DNA from: an uncultured Ruminococcus sp.
GTDB taxonomy: Bacteria > Bacillota > Clostridia > Oscillospirales > Ruminococcaceae
Length of the DNA: 64,000 bases
Reading direction: 5' to 3'
NCBI GenBank assembly: GCA_934435205.1
Contig: CAKSAK010000005.1
Span: 124,001 to 188,000, forward strand
Each line of letters starts with the position of its first letter. Position 1 is the stretch's first letter. Positions 8,906-15,406 of this stretch are shown piece after piece. The translations under genes and the position numbers were made by a program. A model generated the notes under the pieces. That model was not told where the DNA came from. It worked only from the letters and a program-made list of their open reading frames with translations, and searched no databases.

Positions 8906-9469
8906 TTACGCTACGCCGGCATTGTCGCTGATTGCCAGGACGTCACCCTCCTGCAGATCAAGTCCTCCTACCGTTTCATTGGTGTCGCTGGTAGATGCCC
9001 CGGTGCGCTTGTTCTCAAAGAGAATCTTGCTGTCATTGGGATTCACGCCAATGTCAACTGCATACTCCTGGAGAACCTGCCCGAGTGTGTTCGTGCCGTA
9101 CACAGCGGCCTGAGGATAAGTCGTGCCGGTTACCTTGTTGAGCAGATCGATCTCAAAGGCCTCATCATCGGCAGCCACGCCTGCGTTGTCGCTGATTGCC
9201 AGCACATCGCCTTCCTGAAGCTCAAGCCCCTCGACGGTTTCATTGGTGTCGCTGGTAGAGGCTCCGGTGCGCTTGTTCTCAAAGAGAATCTTGCTGTCAT
9301 TGGGATTCACGCCAATGTCAACTGCATACTCCTGCAGAACCTGTCCGAGAGTGTTCGTGCCGTACACAGCAGCCTGAGGGTAAGTAGTGCCGGTCACCTT
9401 GTTGAGCAGATCAATCTCAAAGGCGCCTTCGGTGGCGGCAAGAGCGCCGTCAATGGGATAGTTTGTCAT
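8906..9469 (-). CDS. Tandem ubiquitin-like (multi-Ubl) protein
   Basis: 187 residues made of a 16-residue leader and two nearly identical units with 88-residue period (units begin FEIDLLNK at residues 17 and 105). Each has the beta-grasp pattern of bacterial multiubiquitin-type proteins: beta hairpin, helix TLGQVLQEYAVD, strand SKILFENK and a LQEGDVLAIS final strand. Both units end in DNAGVA with no di-glycine. If the JAMM protease cut after that Gly it would release two monomers ending in NAG (inference). It has the best RBS of the set (AAAGGAG) and an upstream mRNA hairpin, in keeping with high expression. It is the expected E1/E2 substrate. Confidence 0.88.
   Translation of the reverse strand: MTNYPIDGALAATEGAFEIDLLNKVTGTTYPQAAVYGTNTLGQVLQEYAVDIGVNPNDSKILFENKRTGASTSDTNETVEGLELQEGDVLAISDNAGVAADDEAFEIDLLNKVTGTTYPQAAVYGTNTLGQVLQEYAVDIGVNPNDSKILFENKRTGASTSDTNETVGGLDLQEGDVLAISDNAGVA
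8909..9421 (-). repeat. 264-bp direct repeat encoding the two Ubl units
   Basis: The two halves of the Ubl gene repeat at DNA level with a period of 264 bases. For example, the block starting cggtgcgcttgttctc occurs at 9001 and 9265. I estimate about 90% identity by eye, with most differences silent. This points to recent duplication or ongoing gene conversion rather than ancient fusion. Confidence 0.9.
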
Positions 9470-9510
9470 AGCTTTTATCTCCTTTGTTCAGTATTAGTGG
9501 CTTCCCACGA

Positions 9511-9537
9511 CTACAGCAGCGTTGATTGCTGCTGTAG
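9511..9537 (-). promoter_or_regulatory. Intercistronic hairpin before the Ubl gene
   Basis: Perfect 10-bp stem (CTACAGCAGC, 9511-9520, with GCTGCTGTAG, 9528-9537) and a 7-base loop, in the 119-base gap between the YbjN-type gene and the Ubl gene. No T-run follows in the direction of transcription, so it is not an intrinsic terminator. It could be an mRNA-stabilising or processing element that raises Ubl expression. A smaller hairpin, GCCGG...CCGGC, lies just upstream at about 9542-9558. Confidence 0.6.
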
Positions 9538-9588
9538 TTTCGGCCGGTTGCCATCCGGCTCTCATTCAGGTGGGAGGAGATTACGAAC

Positions 9589-10212
9589 TTAGCAGGCGAT
9601 GTCGTCAGAAGAATCCACCAACTCAAGATCCTCAAGATTCAGTTCAACATCATCGGACTCCTCATCATCGGAAGTGCTGGTGGCATTCATCCGGGCTTCC
9701 ATTATCTTGCGGAGTTCCTGAAGCCGCTGCATCAGCTCGGCAGGAAGGCTGTGACCCTGGATATCAAGCTCCTCCTCGGAGTAGAGTGCCTTCATGAAGA
9801 TGTTGTACTCGGAGTCGAGGACCTGCATCGTGCGTACGAAAATCTCGAAAGCCATCTCGCCAATGCCGTTATCGGGGCTGTGCACGGGGAAGTCATACTC
9901 AACGTTGATGTCACCATCCGTATCAAGATAGAACTTCATGTAGCGGATCTTGTGGTTGAGCATATTGCAGGCTTCCATAACACGGGCTCTCTTCTCCTTA
10001 GGAGTGTTGGTGATCAGACCGAAGATGCGTGCCGCAACATCGTTGTCGTTATCGCAGCTGATGAACCTCATGATCACGTTGGACCCGCAGTCAACGGAAA
10101 AACCTGCCAGCAGCTGTTCGCTGCCATGGTGACTGACAACGTCGAACTTGACGCCGCGCTTCTCAAAGATTTCTGCAATAAGGTTGGTTGCGTTGAATTC
10201 GTACTTGTTCAT
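9589..10212 (-). CDS. YbjN-type (chaperone-fold) protein
   Basis: 207 residues from ATG 10212 (GAAAGGATG before it); longer frames upstream lack an RBS and would cross the promoter at 10272. Residues 5-150 show the YbjN / type III secretion chaperone-like pattern: an amphipathic start, then NTPKEKRARVMEACNMLNHK and MKFYLDTDGDINVEYDFPV. The last 40 residues are strongly acidic. YbjN-fold proteins are usually soluble binding partners; here it may hold a substrate or another component. It has its own ECF-like promoter and probably leads the Ubl-E1-E2-JAMM transcript. Confidence 0.75.
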   Translation of the reverse strand: MNKYEFNATNLIAEIFEKRGVKFDVVSHHGSEQLLAGFSVDCGSNVIMRFISCDNDNDVAARIFGLITNTPKEKRARVMEACNMLNHKIRYMKFYLDTDGDINVEYDFPVHSPDNGIGEMAFEIFVRTMQVLDSEYNIFMKALYSEEELDIQGHSLPAELMQRLQELRKIMEARMNATSTSDDEESDDVELNLEDLELVDSSDDIAC

Positions 10213-10271
10213 TTTCGTACATCCTTTCGTCTTTAGTATTTTGGTGGACTTGTGTTTGCTTTCTGTCTCTG

Positions 10272-10298
10272 TATACGGGGGCGTTTGGGAAATCTCCA
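10272..10298 (-). promoter_or_regulatory. ECF-like promoter, YbjN/Ubl transcript
   Basis: Reading on the minus strand: TGGAGA (10298-10293), 15-base spacer, CGTATA (10277-10272), followed by CAGAGA. It has the same layout and spacing as the sites at 11144 and 11802, and resembles ECF promoters (sigma-W type is TGAAAC, 16 bases, CGTATA). About 60 bases before the ATG at 10212. A GTCGAGA/TCTCGAC inverted repeat lies further upstream at about 10332-10367. Confidence 0.6.
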
Positions 10299-10374
10299 CT
10301 TTTTCAATTCTTTTTTGATTTCTGTAGTCGAGATATGAGAATATATATCGTCTTTTCTCGACCACATGTTCTGT

Positions 10375-11109
10375 TCACCGATGCTTCGTCTTATAAGGGA
10401 TAGCAACCCCATCGACGATTTTGCAGATATCCTTAGCGTCAAACACGCCATCACTTTTGTCCTCGAAGCGGGCATGGATTTTCTGTGTCCAGTAGTCATG
10501 AGGGATGGCGTCCTCAACGGTTCCGAATCCTCTCTTGGGATGGAGAATCTCGTCGCCGATTTCGTAGTAGGCATAGGGGTTGCGTTCCTTGATACGAGCA
10601 AGAGTCTTGGAGGCGGTCTCAGAATCGACCGGCACCTGATGCCATTTGTTCAGATAGGAGAGTACATCGAACTCAGCAACATCATCAGCGTTGTACGCAG
10701 CCATCGCTTCAGCAAGGGACCACTTTTTACCGATAGAGTCCGAATTGTTATGGCAGCGCGTGGGATCGGCGCCGACCATCTTACAGGCCCACTTCCAGTC
10801 ATCCCCATGGGATGTTTCGCGACGGGAGTGTCCAATGTATCGCTCCAGATGAGCGACATCAACATAGTAATGAGCGTACTCATGCCGGATAACATCGATT
10901 ACCTCAGCTTCTCCGGTGGACGGATTGTTGAAAAACTTACGGTTGAATCCGAACGCTTTAGGCTCAACATAACGGTAGTGTCCGAGGAACCACCCATAAC
11001 TATTAAAAGCGACGGGCAACGCCGCTCCGTTGAGTCCGGTTTTCTCATCCAGCTTGCGGATGATGGATCGGATATTGTCCTCGCTCCAGGTTTTCGTGAT
11101 AGTAGACAT
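10375..11109 (-). CDS. SprT-like zinc metalloprotease with CarD/Tudor-like tail
   Basis: 244 residues from ATG 11109 (AAGGAG, 8-base spacing); the longer frame from 11175 would include the promoter. The SprT zinc motif HEYAH is at 76-80 with a third ligand in SHGDDWKWACK (H101), the Spartan/SprT arrangement. After a 60-residue spacer the C-terminus (EIGDEILHPKRGFGTVEDA) resembles the small beta-barrel of CarD/RapA-type domains. SprT proteins degrade proteins cross-linked to DNA or act as minimal peptidases. Presence beside Ubl genes recalls the SprT-ubiquitin link of eukaryotic Spartan, by analogy only. It has its own promoter. Confidence 0.85.
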   Translation of the reverse strand: MSTITKTWSEDNIRSIIRKLDEKTGLNGAALPVAFNSYGWFLGHYRYVEPKAFGFNRKFFNNPSTGEAEVIDVIRHEYAHYYVDVAHLERYIGHSRRETSHGDDWKWACKMVGADPTRCHNNSDSIGKKWSLAEAMAAYNADDVAEFDVLSYLNKWHQVPVDSETASKTLARIKERNPYAYYEIGDEILHPKRGFGTVEDAIPHDYWTQKIHARFEDKSDGVFDAKDICKIVDGVAIPYKTKHR

Positions 11110-11143
11110 CGGCGTGACTCCTTTCAATATTTCTCCGATTCTT

Positions 11144-11170
11144 AGTACGTGTACTTCCCTTTTTTCTCCA
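11144..11170 (-). promoter_or_regulatory. ECF-like promoter for the SprT-like gene
   Basis: Minus strand: TGGAGA (11170-11165), 15 bases, CGTACT (11149-11144), then AAGAAT. Same spacing as the other two sites. It lies directly after the terminator of the preceding gene and 35 bases before ATG 11109. Confidence 0.6.
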
Positions 11171-11210
11171 AGCAAAACAGAGGACCTCAGAGTTAAATCT
11201 GAAGTCCTCT
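11171..11210 (-). terminator. Terminator after the unknown gene at 11226
   Basis: Minus-strand hairpin of 13 bp (11198-11210 with 11179-11191, 6-base loop) followed by GTTTTGC. The T-run is short, so termination may be partial, but it separates the 11226-11768 gene from the SprT-like gene, which has its own promoter. Confidence 0.65.
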
Positions 11211-11225
11211 ATCAACAGTATTCTG

Positions 11226-11768
11226 TTACCAGATTTCATCGATCAATGGGCCGTAGAGTTTTTTATAGTACGAATAACTTCTGCACATATCCTCATCGAG
11301 AGCGTGGCGGCGAATTCGACGATTCGTGATTTTTGCAGCATCCTTATCCTTCGGTCCAAGAGCGTAACTGCTGCGAATAGGAAATGCTGCCCCGTGATAC
11401 TTTCGAAGATCTCCTCGGAGTGAAAGAAATACTCGGGTATAAAGGTTAAAGGAATAGGTCATCTTCGGATCATAAAAATCTCCGTCATTATAAGTGGGAA
11501 AACAAAGATAAATAGCAGGACTGCAACGCATACCATGCCGCTTAGAATAATCCATGTCAGGATTAATGCTAAGAAATCGGCGAACCAATTTCTTTTTGTA
11601 CTCACGCTTTTTGACCCACGAGCAATCAATTTGACGGAATGTTTGCTTATTGGCGGGCATCACATTCCTGACCAGCTCGATATCAGCATCAATTGCCAAC
11701 TTTTCGTGATAGGCGGGATTGAGTTCGAAGTTGTCCAGTGCGCCAGGAATTTCATACCAGTTAATCAT
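11226..11768 (-). CDS. Hypothetical protein of the Ubl gene set
   Basis: 180 residues, basic and aromatic-rich, no signal peptide or TM helix. I recognise no family. ATG 11768 follows GAGGAGG. It is framed by its own ECF-like promoter (11802) and a terminator (11171), so it appears to be an independent one-gene unit of the same regulon. The start MINWYEIPGALDNFEL and the later repeated Tyr/Arg-rich stretches may be useful search seeds. Confidence 0.65.
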   Translation of the reverse strand: MINWYEIPGALDNFELNPAYHEKLAIDADIELVRNVMPANKQTFRQIDCSWVKKREYKKKLVRRFLSINPDMDYSKRHGMRCSPAIYLCFPTYNDGDFYDPKMTYSFNLYTRVFLSLRGDLRKYHGAAFPIRSSYALGPKDKDAAKITNRRIRRHALDEDMCRSYSYYKKLYGPLIDEIW

Positions 11769-11801
11769 ACTAAAATCCTCCTCGTATCTGTTCTAACTCT
11801 A

Positions 11802-11828
11802 AATACGGGGAGGATCTGGATTTTTCCA
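11802..11828 (-). promoter_or_regulatory. ECF-like promoter for the gene at 11226-11768
   Basis: Minus strand: TGGAAA (11828-11823), 15 bases, CGTATT (11807-11802), then TAGAGT. The spacer ends in CCTCCC just as the 10272 site ends in CGCCCC. It lies 34 bases before ATG 11768 and just past the stop of the upstream gene. Confidence 0.6.
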
Positions 11829-11840
11829 CACTTTTGTTGT

Positions 11841-12584
11841 TTAGTCTGTCACGTCATCATTGGTTTCGACAGCATAATCCTTTGCGAGCCATTCGGGGAA
11901 TCCGTCAATGCTTTTTGCCAAACGCAGGGCTATACTTTTTATGGAACCCAAACTGCTTTGCTCAATTTTCTCATGTCGAAGCAGGAAGAAATGAACCAGG
12001 TAGCCCTCGGATTCATTATTCTTACCTAGCTTTTCCCACCAAGAATCAGCCCCAGTTAGTTCGTCCGGCAACAAAGCGAACAGGTCATCGGCGGTTTTCC
12101 AATCATTAGGAGTGGAAAGATTTAACGCAAGGAGCAAACCCATGTTAATGATACAGAATGGTTCTCTCTCTTGAACGCCAGGAAGGAGAAGCGTAATAAC
12201 CTCGCAACTATTAATCGAATCATCCCTTTTCCTTCGAAGTACATATGCCAAATTGTTGTTAAGGGAATTGTCATCAACCAAGTCACATGCACTGCGGAAC
12301 AGGTATTCTGCGAAGTCAATATTTCCAACTTCATATTCTTCAAACGCAATAGAATGAAGAACATGCGCATAGGTTGATACGTCGGTTTCTGAAGAACGGC
12401 GAATCATACCGAGAAGCTGCTCCAATTTGTTGCGCCTTAAAAAGTCCTCCTCATAGCAGAACGCCTTAAGCAATTCCTTTAATAGGATTTGTGCCTCGTC
12501 GGAGAATAGAAGACTTGGGCTACTACAGAATTGTTCAACCCGTTTATTCAGTTTTGCAATATCAGCACTCATAAAACTCACCAT
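11841..12584 (-). CDS. TPR-like helical repeat protein
   Basis: 247 residues, almost entirely amphipathic helices; segments such as HSIAFEEYEVGNIDFAEYLFRSACDLV and NNNLAYVLRR fit TPR/Sel1-like repeats. No catalytic motif. The ATG at 12584 has no clear RBS; ATG 12572 (MSADIAKL), preceded by GGTGAG, may be the true start. Follows the larger repeat protein by 20 bases, so the two are probably partners or paralogues acting as adaptors. Confidence 0.7.
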   Translation of the reverse strand: MVSFMSADIAKLNKRVEQFCSSPSLLFSDEAQILLKELLKAFCYEEDFLRRNKLEQLLGMIRRSSETDVSTYAHVLHSIAFEEYEVGNIDFAEYLFRSACDLVDDNSLNNNLAYVLRRKRDDSINSCEVITLLLPGVQEREPFCIINMGLLLALNLSTPNDWKTADDLFALLPDELTGADSWWEKLGKNNESEGYLVHFFLLRHEKIEQSSLGSIKSIALRLAKSIDGFPEWLAKDYAVETNDDVTD

Positions 12585-12604
12585 TTTGGGGGTCGATTAC
12601 ATTC

Positions 12605-13630
12605 TTATTGAACCAAGTAATTAAGTTCCTCGTACTTTTCCGGGATGGGTACTCCGGACTTGTTCACAAGGACTATGGTCTTGGCTTTCATCGTATTAAC
12701 ATACGCCGCTCTGTGTTCCTGCCGCAGAGAAATATCGAAATCGGCATAGATATCACACGCTGTTTCCTCAGAGATTGGGGTCCCTTCCTGCTCGGCCTGC
12801 TGTGCAAGAGCCATCTTGGTAAGACCTATAAGGTAGTATAAATACCCTTCGTTAACAGATCTCTGCGTTTGCATGGCGTCACGGAGACCTCGCTGGATCA
12901 GCGTTAACGCCTCTTCATAGTCGCCACGGTCAAACAATAAATCCGAAAGGCGAAGCGCACATTTCGGAGCAATCTTAAGATTGCTCAAAGCCAAGCGCAG
13001 AACTTCCTCTTCTTCTTTCTTCTTGTGCAACAGTTTGTAGATGTCGGCCTCACAACGATAGCTTTCCTCATCAAAGGGAAGATTCTTCCTAAAGGCCGCC
13101 GCCAAACCTAGCATCTCTTCCTGAAGCTTTTCCAGTTCCTTTTCCGAATCGCTCCGCTCCCAAAGGTATGTCAGATAACTAACCGAGAAACTGTATCCAC
13201 GCCAGCCCCAACGTATTTTAGGTATCTTAGAGAGTACCTTGTAGAACGATTTGCAATTCTCTATCCTTCCGCAAGAGGTGCCATACTGGAGATAATCTGC
13301 CAGCAAATCGATGTTCTTGGGGTATATCGACAATCCGCACTCTAAAAGATCGCATGCAAGGTCATACAAGTCCTTCCGTGCAATGTCGACGGCGAAATTA
13401 TGCCAATCGTCAGCGTCTCCGGCTTTAACTGTTTGCTGAATGACTCTTTGAACAAGGGCTTTGAGATCTTTAAGAGCTGCCTCCGCTTCATACAAGTCAT
13501 CACCGGAAATGCTCTCCAAGTACGTCTGTGCGATGGCGTTCGCTGTTTTTATAGGAAGGTTAATTACCTCTCCGTTTTCCGACACAGTAGCATTTTCTTC
13601 AGTAGAAGCTATAATAACTTCCCGTTCCAT
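12605..13630 (-). CDS. TPR-repeat protein
   Basis: 341 residues with several TPR-like pairs, for example DLYDLACDLLECGLSIYPKN and LSDLLFDRGDYEEALTLIQRGL. Soluble, acidic, no signal. ATG 13630 follows AAGGAGG. It lies 14 bases after the VirD4-like ATPase gene, so it is likely co-translated with it and may serve as its substrate adaptor (inference). Confidence 0.75.
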   Translation of the reverse strand: MEREVIIASTEENATVSENGEVINLPIKTANAIAQTYLESISGDDLYEAEAALKDLKALVQRVIQQTVKAGDADDWHNFAVDIARKDLYDLACDLLECGLSIYPKNIDLLADYLQYGTSCGRIENCKSFYKVLSKIPKIRWGWRGYSFSVSYLTYLWERSDSEKELEKLQEEMLGLAAAFRKNLPFDEESYRCEADIYKLLHKKKEEEEVLRLALSNLKIAPKCALRLSDLLFDRGDYEEALTLIQRGLRDAMQTQRSVNEGYLYYLIGLTKMALAQQAEQEGTPISEETACDIYADFDISLRQEHRAAYVNTMKAKTIVLVNKSGVPIPEKYEELNYLVQ

Positions 13631-13644
13631 ATAATTTATCCTCC

Positions 13645-15396
13645 TTATTCTTCGGTCGAACCAGTCGCACTGGCTTGATATAGTTCATCACGGCGCTCTT
13701 TTATTGTATCTATCACATGATCCAATTTAGAAGCGTCGGATTTTTTGCGTTCTTCCTCTTCCAACTCAGCAATCTTTTTATCGATTTTTGCAACCAGTTG
13801 ATCCACATCCAACTGTGTTTCAGTTGAGCCTGCCCCTGTTTTCGGCGGTGTTGTTGTCGAAGGCGGAGTATTCGATCCAGAACTAAATGGGTTAAAACCA
13901 GGGGTTAAAGAGGCTGCCATTCGAGCTCGTTCTTCTTCGATAATTGCCTTTGCCTCTGCAGGCAGTTCAGCAAAATCAATATTGAATCGCGATAGTCTTT
14001 CAGGTGTATAGAAATCGATTACTTTGTAACTGCGTTCCCCAAAGTGATCTATATCTAACAGATTTACAAGACAAGGTTTTGCTTTTCCCGCCAGCAAAAG
14101 TGCTTCATCCTTCTCCTTCGACAAGTGCTGTAAATCATATACCGAAATATTGGGTGTCCGGTCCTTCTTTTGCCCACACAACTCAGACACTTCTCGAAGC
14201 AGTTCAAGTTCACGAGTAAATAGGACGACCCAGTTTGTGCAATTCGATATTATAGTCGCCGCTTCTTCCTTATAGCGCTTAACCAGCTGTGATTTTGATT
14301 GAATACAGATGAGATAACGTATGTTTCTGGATCTTGCGGCTGAAATCATACTTGGAAAATCACTGCCAATGGCGGGAAGACTGCTAAACTCATCAAGAAT
14401 ATAGTTAACACGAATACTCAGACGCCCTCCACTTTGTGTTGCTGAGTAAATCAAATGCTGATAGCTTTGCGAAATAAACATCGCAACAATCGAGGAATAG
14501 GTCGTCTTTTCATCTGGTGTAATAAGATAAACAGCAGTTTTACTCTGCCCAATTTCTTCAATATCAAAGTTTGAGTTAGCCAGCATTTCCAGCAAAGACG
14601 GTTGTATTGCCAACGCCCTTAGCTTTTGGTCAAGAGTAGCAAGAATTCCGCGCATTGTATCTTGTGCGGTCATAACGCTCCCCGTCAAACTGGCTGCAAT
14701 CAACTCGTCTCTGCTTGCCCATTTCCAAAGAGGTGAGTTCTTTGCGTTTGTGCCGTTTTCAAACAGTTTTCGTCTAAGCCGCAAAAGATTTGAGATATTC
14801 ACAGCATTATCGGGATAATCCATTTCTTTGCAGAGTTTGAAAAGGAGCATAATGAGACCCAAGCAGCAGTCATATGCTGAGTAGCCCCAGAACGGATCAT
14901 CAGATGCGATTTCGCCTAGTATAAGTGTGTTTGCTATATCGTTAGCAAATTCCGCAGCCTTATCCATATCGCCCACCTTGTAGTAGTTGTACGGTATCTG
15001 GAGCGGATTCCAGGCATGGCCCACTGACGGATCACGAAGATTGACTGTAATAATACTGTACCCCAAATCGCGGAGTTCTCCGGCTGTGCGATTGTAAAGC
15101 TCGCCCTTTGGATCGTTGATAATCATGCTCTCGCCGGCATAACCTAAAACCTTGATGGCAGGCAGAACAAGAGCGCGAGTTTTTTTGCTGCCGGATGCAC
15201 CAACGACAAGTGTATGACTGTCACTGGCGTCTACAACCAACTGCTGTTTCTCCTTGTTGTACAAGAGCGGGAATCCCCCGATTTGACCATCAAAGGATTT
15301 CTTGCCAGAAAACCGGTGAGTGTTTACATCAAGATGGGCAAATTCTTGAAACAACACTTCAGGACGTGAAAAATTTGGGTTGTTAGAACTTATCAT
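13645..15396 (-). CDS. VirD4/TraG-like coupling ATPase, no N-terminal TM
   Basis: 583 residues. Typical type IV coupling protein core: P-loop VVGASGSKKTR (66-74), MIINDPKGELYNRTAGELRDLGY, DPFWGYSAYDCCLGLI and Walker B VNYILDEFSSLPAIG. Two oddities: the P-loop Gly before the catalytic Lys is replaced by Lys (GASGSKKT), and the usual N-terminal membrane anchor is absent. The C-terminus is a charged coiled-coil-like tail after a Gly/Thr/Pro linker. There are no conjugation genes nearby, so it is more likely a dedicated motor of the Ubl-linked system. AAGGAG before ATG 15396. Confidence 0.85.
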   Translation of the reverse strand: MISSNNPNFSRPEVLFQEFAHLDVNTHRFSGKKSFDGQIGGFPLLYNKEKQQLVVDASDSHTLVVGASGSKKTRALVLPAIKVLGYAGESMIINDPKGELYNRTAGELRDLGYSIITVNLRDPSVGHAWNPLQIPYNYYKVGDMDKAAEFANDIANTLILGEIASDDPFWGYSAYDCCLGLIMLLFKLCKEMDYPDNAVNISNLLRLRRKLFENGTNAKNSPLWKWASRDELIAASLTGSVMTAQDTMRGILATLDQKLRALAIQPSLLEMLANSNFDIEEIGQSKTAVYLITPDEKTTYSSIVAMFISQSYQHLIYSATQSGGRLSIRVNYILDEFSSLPAIGSDFPSMISAARSRNIRYLICIQSKSQLVKRYKEEAATIISNCTNWVVLFTRELELLREVSELCGQKKDRTPNISVYDLQHLSKEKDEALLLAGKAKPCLVNLLDIDHFGERSYKVIDFYTPERLSRFNIDFAELPAEAKAIIEEERARMAASLTPGFNPFSSGSNTPPSTTTPPKTGAGSTETQLDVDQLVAKIDKKIAELEEEERKKSDASKLDHVIDTIKERRDELYQASATGSTEE

Positions 15397-15406
15397 ATGC
15401 TACTCC

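Noticed and set aside
13645..15396. Conjugative element (type IV secretion) based on the VirD4-like gene
   Set aside because: No relaxase, VirB4, VirB6 or other transfer genes in the window, and the protein lacks the usual membrane anchor.
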